A stretch of 64,000 nt of DNA, from the NCBI RefSeq assembly GCF_040183065.1, contig NC_091120.1, positions 19,319,708-19,383,707 of the forward strand, in the 5' to 3' direction. The stretch comes from Periplaneta americana. Its lineage: Eukaryota; Arthropoda; Insecta; Blattodea; Blattidae. Both the position numbers and the translations under genes were made by a program. Below are positions 11,005 to 52,967 of this stretch, one piece after another. Within the stretch, counting starts at the first letter, position 1. Each line of letters begins with the position of its first letter. Below the pieces are notes generated by a model that did not search any database, was not told the origin of the DNA, and was given only the letters and a program-made list of their open reading frames with translations.

Positions 11005-11134
11005 GTAGTAGTAGTAGTTGTTGTTGTTTTCTAATGCCAGGCGTTTGACAATAAAGTCATTTGACCTCTTGCAATCCAATATTTTTCAAAGATATTATCA
11101 TGGCCAGCCACTGAAGCACAGATTTTGAGGTATT
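11005..11134 (-). pseudogene. 3' end of RNase H-type LINE (fragment)
   Basis: The complement reads [30 protein letters not shown], then stop and a (CAA)n tail (read as GTT on the plus strand at 11014-11028). It is the same family as 5290-6258, but heavily 5'-truncated. Confidence 0.75.
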
Positions 11135-11436
11135 GGGGAAGTAGTAAATGATGTCCTCCATAACCCCGTTACATGGGAATTCTATGGTTTTGCTTTGCCC
11201 CCTCCCCCCAAGGAAATGGTTCTCTCTCTGCCTATGCTTATACATTCAGAAATTTAAAATAAATGTATTAATTCAGACACATGATCTGAAAATATTAATT
11301 CAATAATTTAAGCATAGAAACTTAATCACAAACAAAAGCAAAGAGATTTTTTGAATTCAATATTTTCTAAAGTTAATAGAAAAATAAGAGTTGAGACAAG
11401 TCTCTCTCCATAACTCCGCCTATGCGTTGTAGTAAT

Positions 11437-11437
11437 C

Positions 11438-11497
<60 letters not shown>

Positions 11498-11498
11498 T
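11437..11498. repeat. (AAT)n microsatellite
   Basis: About 20 perfect AAT units in an AT-rich stretch. No element could be tied to it. Confidence 0.9.
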
Positions 11499-11810
11499 TT
11501 ACATTTAGTTACTTATAAAAGTCAAGGGAACTATAATATTAAAGGGGACAGAAGATATCTACTTAGATTTAGACTTAGGCCTATATTATACTTAAAATGA
11601 TGTCAATATCTATTTTATTACAGCATACTTATGATAAAATTTAATAATATAAATAATATAAAATTATTTTACCTATGAAAGCAACGACCATAACAAGTAG
11701 GAGCAAAGAGAGAATATTTTCAGCGTTACATTAATTTAAAGTTGTTTGTAAAATACGTCTTTTCTTTAGTTTGAAGGTAAAAGAATGGTGAATGTTACTT
11801 ATGTCCATAC

Positions 11811-11914
11811 ATAGGCCAGTTTTACACTAATCCTAAACATATTTAGTATAACTGGCCAGTTATAGGCCAGTTTTACACTAATCCTAAACATATTTAGTAT
11901 AACTGTTGCTTGTG
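11811..11914. repeat. 51-bp tandem duplication with internal inverted symmetry
   Basis: Two near-identical 51-base units begin ATAGGCCAGTTTTACACTAA. Each unit also runs from GGCCAGT to an inverse ACTGGCC or ACTG end. Confidence 0.7.
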
Positions 11915-12171
11915 TTCATTCATACCAAATTGTGATAGTAGAAAATATATTTGACCCATTATAAAAAAAACTGCTTCAGGCCATGCAGTAAGTTAATTCA
12001 TTGCAACCGAGAATTGGGTGTCAATATATGCTTTCCGATATCGAGAAGACGAGAAACTGTGGCACTTAATACGTCGGTTATCAACATAATGTACTGTCAT
12101 TAAATAAACACAAGATACTGTCACAGAGTTTCAACTGTATAGCCTACTGATCTACCCACAGCATTTCTAAA

Positions 12172-12402
12172 TTATGTTGAAATCGTTGCCGTTACCGGAA
12201 TGTGTTCTATGTCATGAGCCTGAATCTATTAGGAAGAGAGAACTTCATTGTGATCACGAAATACGTGACTGTGTACAAGACGTAGATATTATGTAGGCCA
12301 TAGACAAACAACAGAGATGTAGGCTATGTTGTAGAGACGCTAGAAAGCGAAATGCAAATTATCAGGTACACGGACAGAGTCAAATAAATACACATAAATA
12401 AA
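12172..12402 (+). pseudogene. Short cysteine/histidine-rich reading frame with one stop, unrecognised
   Basis: Read from ATG 12172 the frame gives CVLCHEPESIRKRELHCDHE, an in-frame TAG near 12295, then QQRCRLCCRDARKRN. Two CxxC pairs plus His/Cys suggest a zinc-binding module, such as those at transposase C-termini or in RING-like proteins. I cannot assign a family. It could be a decayed exon or a chance frame. Confidence 0.25.
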
Positions 12403-13236
12403 TAATCAAATAAATATATAAATAAACAAATACAGTGGACTATCCTAAGTTCGACAAAATAAAATTGAAAGTTCAGTCCAATAAGGGTAATGGGTGTGGC
12501 AGGTGAAATGAATACAAATTCTTATTAGTTATTCATCAACGAATACAGTACTGTACTTGCATTTCCTGCCCGCCCCGAGACTTGTGTATGTGCTTCTAGT
12601 ACCACAGCGGGTTTCGACAGTTTCGTCTCACAAACGGCACAATTCTCAATTAGAAAAAGAAGAGTTCATTAATTTAAAATCAGTGATCAATATGGATGTC
12701 CTAATCAATAAAACATTCTGTTTTCCTTTAACAAAAGTACCACTACAAGACTTAGAACCAATTCCCATTCAAATGGCAAACCCATTTCTTAGTGCCCGTA
12801 TAGGGGCGTGTCTAATTCTCCTACATAAGCAGTCGAACTATAGAATGTCGAACTTGATTTCTGTCGAACTTAAGAGCTTCCACTGTAGGCCTAAATAAAG
12901 CTAAATAAAACATTAAATAAATACATAAATAATATACAGGATGTCCAATACATCTGGAAACATAGGGAAAATACGATATGAACAATGTACCTTATTAAAT
13001 ATATAATAGTTATGGAAAATAAGCATTACGTCACGTTATACATCGTCTTGCTTTTTGTGGAAAATCCTCTTTTTATTTTTTCACCTCGTAACCCTATTTA
13101 TAATCCAATAGTAACGATAAAAAAAATAGCTCCACATTTCACACGGAGTTTATTTCCAGCTTTTTAATTGTGTTGTGACTATGTTAAAAGTATAAACCAG
13201 GTAGCAAACAATAATTTATTTCTCAATAACATCGAA
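12403..13236. other. Intergenic sequence between the two host genes, 3' flank of protease homolog
   Basis: AT-rich with short ATAAAT runs near 12390-12430 and 12900-12930. The 113-codon frame at 12557-12898 has no recognisable motif. This stretch should contain the 3' UTR and poly(A) site of the protease homolog. I could not place the cleavage site. Confidence 0.4.
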
Positions 13237-43841
<30,605 letters not shown>

Positions 43842-43958
43842 AGTGTCACTGTGAGATTCAATTTCGAGAAACTGGTGTAATACTCATATCACAAGTAAAC
43901 GATCTTCCTTTAAAGATTTAATACTCGTGAGAACACCACTTCAGCATAAAATGCAGAA

Positions 43959-46113
43959 AATTCTAAATAAAAACGCTAACGATGGAAAAACGGAAACAGA
44001 TGACGCTCCCTGATTAATTCTAAATAAAAACGCTAACGATGGAAAAACGGAAACAGATGACGCTCCCTGATTAATTCTAAATAAAAACGCTAACGATGGA
44101 AAAACGGAAACAGATGACGCTCCCTGATTAATTCTAAATAAAAACGCTAACGATGGAAAAACGGAAACAGATGACGCTCCCTGATTAATTCTAAATAAAA
44201 ACGCTAACGTGAAAAAACGGAAACAGATGACGCTCCCTGATTAATTCTAAATAAAAACGCTAACGATGGAAAAACGGAAACAGATGACGCTCCCTGATTA
44301 ATTCTAAATAAAAATGCTAACGTGAAAAAACGGAAACAGATGACGCTCCCTGATTAATTCTAAATAAAAACGCTAACGATGGAAAAAACGGAAACAGATG
44401 ACGCTCCCTGATTAATTCTAAATAAAAACGCTAACGATGGAAAAACGGAAACAGATGACGCTCCCTGATTAATTCTAAATAAAAACGCTAACGTGAAAAA
44501 ACGGAAACAGATGACGCTCCCTGATTAATTCTAAATAAAAACGCTAACGATGGAAAAACGGAAACAGATGACGCTCCCTGATTAATTCTAAATAAAAACG
44601 CTAACGACGGAAAAACGGAAACAGATGACGCTCCCTGATTAATTCTAAATAAAAACGCTAACGATGGAAAAACGGAAACAGATGACGCTCCCTGATTAAT
44701 TCTAAATAAAAACGCTAACGATGGAAAAACGGAAACAGATGACGCTCCCTGATTAATTCTAAATAAAAACGCTAACGTGAAAAAACGGAAACAGATGACG
44801 CTCCCTGATTAATTCTAAATAAAAACGCTAACGTGAAAAAACGGAAACAGATGACGCTCCCTGATTAATTCTAAATAAAAACGCTAACGTGAAAAAACGG
44901 AAACAGATGACGCTCCCTGATTAATTCTAAATAAAAACGCTAACGTGAAAAAACGGAAACAGATGACGCTCCCTGATTAATTCTAAATAAAAACGCTAAC
45001 GTGAAAAAACGGAAACAGATGACGCTCCCTGATTAATTCTAAATAAAAACGCTAACGATGGAAAAACGGAAACAGATGACGCTCCCTGATTAATTCTAAA
45101 TAAAAACGCTAACGATGGAAAAACGGAAACAGATGACGCTCCCTGATTAATTCTAAATAAAAACGCTAACGATGGAAAAACGAAAACAGATGACGCTCCC
45201 TGATTAATTCTAAATAAAAACGCTAACGATGGAAAAACGGAAACAGATGACGCTCCCTGATTAATTCTAAATAAAAACGCTAACGATGGAAAAACGGAAA
45301 CAGATGACGCTCCCTGATTAATTCTAAATAAAAACGCTAACGTGAAAAAACGGAAACAGATGACGCTCCCTGACTAATTCTAAATAAAAACGCTAACGTG
45401 AAAAAACGGAAACAGATGACGCTCCCTGATTAATTCTAAATAAAAACGCTAACGTGAAAAAACGGAAACAGATGACGCTCCCTGATTAATTCTAAATAAA
45501 AACACTAACGATGGAAAAACGGAAACAGATGACGCTCCCTGATTAATTCTAAATAAAAACGCTAACAATGAAAAAACGGAAACAGATGACGCTCCCTGAT
45601 TAATTCTAAATAAAAACGCTAACGATGGAAAAACGGAAACAGATGACGTTCCCTGATTAATTCTAAATAAAAACGCTAACGATGGAAAAACGGAAACAGA
45701 TGACGCTCCCTGATTAATTCTAAATAAAAACGCTAACGTGAAAAAACGGAAACAGATGACGCTCCCTGACTAATTCTAAATAAAAACGCTAACGTGAAAA
45801 AACGGAAACAGATGACGCTCCCTGATTAATTCTAAATAAAAACGCTAACGTGAAAAAACGGAAACAGATGACGCTCCCTGATTAATTCTAAATAAAAACG
45901 CTAACGATGGTAAAACGGAAACAGATGACGCTCCCTGATTAATTCTAAATAAAAATGCTAACAATGGAAAAACGGAAACAGATGACGCTCCCTGATTAAT
46001 TCTAAATAAAAACGCTTACAATTGAAAAACGGAAACAGATGATGCTCCCTGATTAATTCTAAATAAAAACGCTAACAATGGAAAAACAGAAACAGATGAC
46101 GCTCCCTGATTAA
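43959..46113. repeat. 57-bp minisatellite, 38 tandem units
   Basis: The unit runs AATTCTAAATAAAAACGCTA, ACGATGGAAAAACGGAAACA, GATGACGCTCCCTGATT. Two main types alternate: one with GATGG (57 bp) and one with GTGAA (56 bp). Units are nearly identical except at the right edge, where four diverged units occur. A CTGACTAA variant at 45371 and 45768 marks duplication of a seven-unit block. Every frame has stops, so it is not coding. Confidence 0.95.
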
Positions 46114-46329
46114 GGCTATCGACGTCACTTCCTTCTTGCTACTGCGCATCTCGTAGCTATAGAAACCGCTCACTATCTCTCGTGTAGTCCGGATTTGTAC
46201 CTCTCATGCGTTGGTTCAGAAAAACCAAGGCTTTACATCTTCCCGCACAGATATAGCTTCCAGCTCTAGTTATACTTACTTGGCAGAGATTATAGTTTAG
46301 TGTCACAGAGATCAATCAATCAATTTAGA
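46114..46329. other. Short unique-looking stretch between minisatellite and LINE
   Basis: Less AT-rich than its surroundings. No frame or element ends recognised. Confidence 0.3.
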
Positions 46330-47301
46330 ATTTCTACTTATTTATGGAAAATAAGTGTGGATTGGAAAGACAGGAGGCTGTTCAGTAACCTATATAAAAA
46401 GCAACGAATCAAAGTCAGGATAGGAGAAGATATGTCTGAAGGAAATGAAATAAAGAGAGGAGTACGACAAGGATACCCTTTATCACCTACCCTGTTGAAC
46501 ATCTACTTGGAGGATTTGGTGAAGAACTGTTTTCAGAATATGGGCGAGGTAAAAGTAGGAGGAAGAACAATGAGGTGCATAATATTTGCTGATGATATGG
46601 CGTTATTAGCAGAAGAAGAGACGATACTAAGGGATATGCTACTGGAGCTAAATGACAGCTGTGAGCAGTATGGAATGAAGATAAATGCAAATGAGACGAA
46701 GACCATTGTTGTCGGAAGAAAAATAAAGAAAGTAAACTTGCGAATTCTAAATGAGGCAGTAGAGCAAGTCGACAGCTTCAAATACTTGGAGTGTACTATA
46801 AGCAATAACATGAGCTGCTGCCAGAAAGTCAAAAGGAGGATAGCAATGGCCAAGGAAGCTTTTAATAGAAAAAGGAGCATCTTCTGCGGACCTCTGGAAA
46901 AAGAACTAAATAAGAGATTAGTGAAGTGCTTTGTATGGAGTGTGGCATTGTATGGGGCAGAAACATAGACATTGCGACGAAGTGAAGAGAAACGATTAGA
47001 ATCATTTGAAATGTGGATATCGAGAAGAATGGAGAGTGTGAAGTGGACAGAGAGAATAAGAAATAAAGGTGTGTTGGAAAGAGTGGGTGAAGAAAGAATG
47101 ATGCTGAAACTGATCAGGAAGAGGAAAAGGAATTTTTTGAGTCACTGGCTGAGAAGAAACTGCCTACTGAAGGATGCACTGGAAGGAATGGTGAACGGGA
47201 GAAGACTTCCCGGCAGAAGAAGATGTCAGATGATAGACGACATTAAGATATATAGTAGTGAGACCAGTGAGATTCCACGCTTCACTACTTCCAGACATTA
47301 G
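46330..47301 (+). pseudogene. LINE reverse transcriptase C-terminal half, single stop
   Basis: One frame throughout: VDWKDRRLFSNLYKKQRIKV, GVRQGYPLSPTLLNIYLEDL (motif B), IIFADDMALLAEEE (motif C, catalytic FADD intact), YGMKINANETKT, FKYLECTISN, WSVALYGAET, then a TAG (46966) where the family has Trp, and TLRRSEEKRLESFEMW, RNCLLKDALEGMVNGRRLPG, CQMIDDIK. 5'-truncated before motif A. The same family is at 59247-59433 and 63343-64000. Confidence 0.88.
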
Positions 47302-47448
47302 ACTGCACTTTATTATTATAATGTAGATTTCTTTTTATTGCTACAGCAAATCCATTATACTGCAAAGTCAATGCTCATTTGGCTACTTATTCGAATTCTA
47401 CTCTTTCAGGGGTGAGCTAAAGTTTTATCTGTTTATATTATATTTTGT

Positions 47449-48066
47449 GCTCGATCATGCCGAAATGTAGTAATTATACACCTGATAGCAGCCCTTTAAT
47501 GCATGTCATTAAAGTACAAATATTCATTAAAGTTCAGCTGTTCAACCAATCAGAAATACTAATTGTAGCAAGTATCGATATTATCGGATATGCAATCGAA
47601 AGACAACTAGCGAAACGTCACGGAGGCTGGAAATCCAATACCTTCGCAGAAGGCTATCTTCTGTTACTATAATAATTAGCGTTAATTGTAAATAATATTC
47701 AAATAAATTCAATTTGTCATTTCGTTTTTCAATGTCGAATTCAATTTCAAGGTTAATGTTTATCTTACACTCTAGATTATATCAAGGTAGTCGACATTCG
47801 TTTCTCGGAAAAAATCAATACTTTCGCGTCTGCGCACATCTCACAATTTATGAGGTAGGCTATTGCACTCACTCACATAACAATAACATGAATACTTCTG
47901 AATAATTTCAAGTTAGAAATATGGTCGAGCATAAAAAGTCGTATGAAACTTGCCTATAATGGTAATTAAGACGCTCGTATGAAAATTATGAAACTCGCTT
48001 GCGCTCGTTTCATAAACATCCTCGCGTCTTAATTACTACCATTATAAGCTCGTTGCATAACGTACT
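47449..48066 (+). mobile_element. Recombinase-like repeat family, copy 2
   Basis: It runs from GTGCTCGATCATGCCGAAAT to GCTCGTTGCATAACG. A frame of 75 codons (47445-47672) ends IERQLAKRHGGWKSNTFAEG followed by YLLLL. The H-G-G-W-K...A-E-G-Y order resembles the last box (His/Trp and nucleophilic Tyr) of eukaryotic tyrosine recombinases such as Cryptons; this is inference. The 3' end has a 100-bp palindrome (about 47950-48055). Confidence 0.6.
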
Positions 48067-48081
48067 ATTATGTTACAATTA

Positions 48082-48495
48082 TTACTTACTTACTTACTTA
48101 CTGGCTTTTAAGGAACCCGGAGGTTCATTGCCGCCCTCACATAAGCCCGCCATTGGTCCCTATCCTGAGCAAGATTAATCCAGTCTCTATCATCATACCC
48201 CACCTCCCTCAAATCCATTTTAATATTATCCTCCCACCTACGTCTCGGCCTCCCCAAAGGTCTTTTTCCCTCCGGCCTCCCAACTAACACTCTATATGTA
48301 TTTCTGGATTCGCCCATACTTGCTACATGTCCTGCCCATCTCAAACGCCTGGATTTTATGTTCCTAATTATGTCAGGTGAAGAATACAATGCGTGCAGCT
48401 CTGCGTTGTGTAACTTCCTCCATTCTCCTGTAACTTCATCCCTCTTAGCCCCAAATATTTTCCTAAGAACCTTATTCTCAAACACCCTTAATCTC
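48082..48495 (-). pseudogene. RTE-like LINE C-terminal fragment with (TAAG)n tail
   Basis: The minus strand reads [109 protein letters not shown] stop. The intact frame, joined by chance to flanking codons up to 48692, is the last third of an ORF2. The tail (TAAG)n is at 48082-48103 on the complement. It is probably the missing C-terminal part of the family at 13574-14725. Confidence 0.88.
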
Positions 48496-48499
48496 CAAT

Positions 48500-49199
48500 T
48501 ATTAGCAAAATAAATACAAATACTACTGATTGACAGTAACAATATTTCTGCTAAGACATGTAGGTACCCGAGAGTAAGATATTTGTGTTTAATCTGGAAT
48601 TCCGTATCTGAAATTTTGTTCATTTTGATTATACACCTGCTTTGATGTGTGTAGCTGTGTGCTGTATAGAAAATCACCGTGCTATTTGTCACTTCAGCAC
48701 ACAGTTCAGAAATCGATGGTGGAGCAACGCATATGGCCCTGATTTTTCACTTTGGTGAACCTCATGCAGATACAGTCCACAGATTCACATGATAAGAGTG
48801 CATTAAATATCATTGGAGGTTATCAAAAGAGTATTTGTTCTCAGTTTTTGTAGCGGAAATAAATAGAAAACGAAAGTTACATACAAAAAACATTTGTGCA
48901 CACAATGCTGGTAATTTAAATCGTAATGTATTAACAGGATTCGAGATATCGATTTTATTTTGATAGAAGCGACCACGATTGTTAGAATATTATTTACTTT
49001 AATCACTTAACAAATGAATAATGCCGCGAAATTAACAAATACTACTATTTTATACGCTTTTACAAGTTTCGTAAGAATTCAATTCTGCGTAGTGGATGTT
49101 ATCGATATAACTCCCATTAAAGACAATGCTCTAAACTTTGCCAAATTTTCTCGTGTGGTACGTAAAAGCCCTCCACGTTAAGGGGAGTCTGTACTTCTT
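48500..49199. other. Intergenic stretch without recognised feature
   Basis: AT-rich. No exon with splice sites or element ends found. Confidence 0.4.
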
Positions 49200-49440
49200 T
49201 ATGAAGGGTTCAGAACCATAGTGGGCCAAGCGCCATTTACTAAAACCGTAGGAAACAAGGGTTAAAATGAAGTTATTACCATAATTCAATGGAAACATAT
49301 AGCATGTAATATAAAGTATACACATTCAAACTAAATGATGTCAATCTTCATTGAAGTATGGTATTCACTTAACTTTAACCCTTGCTTTCCCCGTTTTTAA
49401 TAAATGGCGCTTGGCCCACTATGGCTCTGAACCCTTCATA
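49200..49440. mobile_element. MITE with GAAGGGTTCAGAACC ends, complete
   Basis: The left end TATGAAGGGTTCAGAACCAT continues to AGTGGGCCAAGCGCCATTTA. The right end is its inverse. About 40-bp inverted repeats, 241 bp in total, probably TA target. No coding. A one-ended copy lies at 33654. Confidence 0.85.
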
Positions 49441-49448
49441 TCTTATAA

Positions 49449-49671
49449 TGTTAAATTCCTCAATTTTGGGTACACTTTTCTCAGAAGATATAAAACATAC
49501 AAATGTAGAAAAAATAGGGCATATGTAACATACCTTTAAGTATACAATCGGTTAAATAAATTTAAAATTTTACTGAGCAGTTGGCAAAAAAAAATCATTG
49601 ATGACACTTTTTGCATTAAGAATCACTGCAAATTATTTTTTATTTTTGCTCAAGACTGAAATAAACTTATT
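49449..49671 (+). repeat. Direct duplicate A (partner at 50472-50690)
   Basis: Blocks such as TAGAAAAAATAGGGC, TATGTAACATAC and CATTAAGAAT occur in the same order and spacing in both places. Copy A is cut by the recombinase-like repeat starting at 49672. Confidence 0.75.
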
Positions 49672-50308
49672 TTTATGCTCGACCATGCCGAAATGTAGTA
49701 ATTATACACCTGGTAGCAGACCTTTAATGCATGTCATTAAAGTACACCTACTCATTAAAGGTCAGGTCTTTCAACCAATGACTACTCAGGTTACAACTGT
49801 TCGGCCAATGACAGGTCAGCTTCCTACCGTTATCAAACCGCAAGTATCGATTATTCTCGGATATGCAATCGAAAGAGAATTAGCGAAAAGTCACGGATGC
49901 TGGAAATCCAATACTGTCGCAGAAGGTTATATTCTGTTACTATAATAATTAGCGTTAATTGTAAATAATATTCAAATAAATTCAATTTGTCATCTCGTTT
50001 TTCAATGTCTAATTTAATTTCAATGTTATCTCTGTAGGTTCTTATGGCCTAGCAAGGTCAATGTGGACATCTGTTCCTCGGAAAAAATCAATATTTTCGC
50101 GTCTGCGCACATCTCACAACATACGGGACATTGCTAAAAAATTAATAATATCAAGTTAGAAATATGGTCGAGCATAAAAAGTCGTATGAAACTCGCCTAT
50201 AATGGTAATTAAGAAGCTCGTATGAAAATTATGAAACTCGCTTGCGCTCGTTTCATAAATATCCATACTCACTTCTTAATTACCTTCATTATAGGCTCGT
50301 TGCATAAT
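49672..50308 (+). mobile_element. Recombinase-like repeat family, copy 3
   Basis: From TTATGCTCGACCATGCCGAA to GCTCGTTGCATAATG. The frame ending at 49945 reads [20 protein letters not shown] and ends IERELAKSHGCWKSNTVAEG, YILLL. The 3' palindrome (about 50195-50300) has a TTGCGCTCG loop. Best comparison partner for the copies at 7756 and 47449. Confidence 0.6.
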
Positions 50309-50471
50309 GTAGGCCTACTATTTTAACCTACTGTGTAAAATGCCATCACATTGATATTGTATATTAATTTCAGCTTTCCGGGTACAATACTTTCTGAGGA
50401 AAGTGTACCAATGACATAAAATAAGAAAGTGCAGAAAAATGGTGTCAAAGTTTTCATAGCTTGCAGTGTTA

Positions 50472-50690
50472 GATTCCTCAATTTTGGGAGCACTTTACTC
50501 AAAAGTGATAAAAGATACAACTGTAGAAAAAATAGGGCTTATGTAACATACTTTTATGTATACAACCGGCTAAAAAAAAAATTTAAATTCCACTGAACCG
50601 TTGGCAAGAAAACATTTTTTATAACGTTTTTTCCATTAAGAATTAAGCCTACTACAATATTTTTGCTGAAGATAGAGTTAAAAGCTGACA
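50472..50690 (+). repeat. Direct duplicate B (partner at 49449-49671)
   Basis: Same order of blocks as duplicate A, with many small differences. It probably belongs to a longer interspersed repeat of unknown class. Confidence 0.7.
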
Positions 50691-51180
50691 ATTAGAAGAA
50701 ATAAAATCATATTATCATTTTACACATATTAAACTACCAAAAAACGATAAAAACCAAAATTTCATTTTTTTTTCAAAATTCGGTGTAATGACCAAAAAAA
50801 CGGAGAAAGAAAAAAGTGAAGGAATGAGTAAATATATGAACAGTCTGAGGTAATGCTCGTAAGAAAAATAAAATGAAGATAGGGAAGAAAGGAAGTAAAG
50901 AAACTAATTAGTAACGCAAAAACGAATTGAAAGGATAATATGCAGGAAAACAAGTGCGAATGAATGGATTGAGGAACGAATGGATGGTGCAAATTGTTTG
51001 TTGAAGCGAAGTTCAGCCCTTAACTTGGCAAAGCTTCATTTCTCACACTAGTTTATTAAATCTTGTCGGACCGTAAAGAAAACAACTATCGCAATGTCCA
51101 TATTTGTATATGTTGTACAGTATTATAGTATTGTGAAATTTTAATTTTCCTACCAATTTTTTTCTATTGTTCTATTAAAA

Positions 51181-51870
51181 CTAGTGGCTTGTGCAGCAAT
51201 TGCTGTAAACTAAGTCCATGAAAAGTTCAAATAAAAATTGTTCAGATTTATTTTCAATGAAGAATACCAGACATTTTGATAATTATTTGCTTCAATAATA
51301 GTGAAACATACTCCCTCTGAATGTTTTTTTTTTTTTACCAAACACTTTTCCTTGAACCTATCCGTCTTCAGTTCTTGAGTTTCAATGCGAAATCGCTAGT
51401 AACAATGTCAGGATGATCAGTGGGTTTTTCATGTGGGAGTAATGCAGTAGCTATTTCGGATCATTGCGGATTGTATGTGAAAGTTAAGAAAATGTAAGGT
51501 TTGTCATGCTTTGAACAAAAGACTTAGCATCTTGGTATAGCTGCTGCATGTTTCGTGAACTACCCTGAAATGTAGAGGGCAGAATCACTTTTTCCCACTA
51601 AGAGATCTTGCTGAGGTGATCAAGAGACTACAAAATCTTGTAGGCCTCTTATTTTATCAATAAGTAATACCTTTTGGTCTTTTCTTATGAATTGTAATTT
51701 TTTGCGCTTCTTCCAGACAATACTGATCTATCAAATACTGCTGGATTAATTTGTGTAACAATGAATGTTATTTCGTATATTTTCTGTAATATAGACTATT
51801 GTGAGGAATTTATTGCTGAGATGTGGAAAATGAGGCGAATGATATGTCAGAGTTGTAGAATCTTATATGC
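51181..51870 (-). pseudogene. Autonomous Helitron remnant: 3' end plus Rep-region fragment
   Basis: The minus strand ends GCAGCAATTGCTGCACAAGC, CA, CTAG|T (51181), with a perfect GCAGCAATTGCTG hairpin. Upstream on the same strand (51375-51750) broken frames read LIQQYLIDQYCLEEAQK, VILPSTFQGSSRNMQQLYQD, AKSFVQSM and LTFTYNPQ. The pattern LPS.F.GS.RNM...YQDA is the Helitron helicase-like (Rep) region. The helicase itself is deleted. Unrelated in sequence to the two non-autonomous Helitrons. Confidence 0.72.
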
Positions 51871-52241
51871 ACCCTAAATAAAATTGTCCATCGTAAATCG
51901 TTAGCAGTTTCAGTGTTTCATTTTTTGCTGGTTGCGGGAAATAAACTTACTCATCACGGTAGCAAGAAGTGAAATGGCATGTTATTTTCCCTACAACAAA
52001 ATATGCTTGGCAGCGATCACAAATCTAATCAATTAAACCGAAGAAATATGAAATTAATTTTGATGTAGTTTAAAGACGCAGCTAAAATAGAAAGCATGAC
52101 TCAATTACTACCAAGGAAAGTTAGAGAATCAGACATGTAAATATCTATATCACACTGCCATTACATATATGAAAAGGACCCACGCCACTTGATTAATAAT
52201 TGTAAAATTATTTCATTTTTAATAACAATATTGTTACCTTA

Positions 52242-52438
52242 GGGGAGAGTCGGGTAGTATCGGACAGTGCGTTTTTTTCATCTACAACCATATGGTAGTA
52301 CCTGAATGACATGGTTACGTTTCTCTATGCGACATTACAGAAACGTAAACATGTCAATCAAGTACTATCATCGTGTGGCAGATGAAAGAAACTCACTGTC
52401 CGATATTACCCGATGTCCGATACTACCCGACTCTCCCC
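52242..52438. mobile_element. Palindromic TA-MITE, copy 3
   Basis: The arms start GGGGAGAGTCGGGTAGTATC. TA on both sides. It lacks one 17-bp block in the left arm relative to the others (CGGACATCGGGTAGTAT). Confidence 0.87.
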
Positions 52439-52907
52439 TACGTAAGTTTCATAGTTTTCAGTAACATAAGTTTATATAGGCCTATAGCCGTTACTCAGTA
52501 AATTATATAAATGAAGATCTAATATAAAATATTCCTTCTCTGCGTCTACTTACATAAAGCCCCAAAACGTTTCACTTTCATATATCAGTATAGCATTGTG
52601 TGTTGCATTAACTATAATAATATTTCATGTTTAATGGTAATAATGTCATCAAACATTCTTAAGTTTTGTAGTTCTTAATATCCAATACACAGCTGTACTC
52701 GGAAAACTACAGACCAGAGAATCAGACCTGTAAATTATTTTTTATGCGTTATCAAAAAATTGCACAAATGAAGATCGACATATTGGCATTATGATGGGAA
52801 AGAATCTGAGCCGTCTGAACTCTATGTCAGCAATCCTGTAGGTCATGGCCTTCGTGTAACAGCCTATTGTTTATTGTAGTGTGTATTTTGTTTTATTCTA
52901 AAATGCA

Positions 52908-52967
52908 ACACGGCCGACTTGATGCTCGCTTCGCTTAAGGAAGCGAACATCAAGTCCGCCGTGAATG
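52908..52967. repeat. Hairpin with CGCTTCGCTT loop
   Basis: CACGGCCGACTTGATGCTCG pairs with CGAACATCAAGTCCGCCGTG around CTTCGCTTAAGGAAG. About 60 bp. Confidence 0.75.

Noticed and set aside
12557..12898. 113-codon frame downstream of the protease homolog
   Set aside because: No motif, AT-rich codon use and no start context; likely chance.
43959..46113. CRISPR-like regular array
   Set aside because: Units are contiguous near-identical 56-57 bp repeats with no unique spacers, and the context is an insect-type genome; this is a minisatellite.
48496..48692. N-terminal half of the 194-codon minus-strand frame
   Set aside because: LINE similarity starts only at about 48495; the part before is unrelated AT-rich flank read through by chance.
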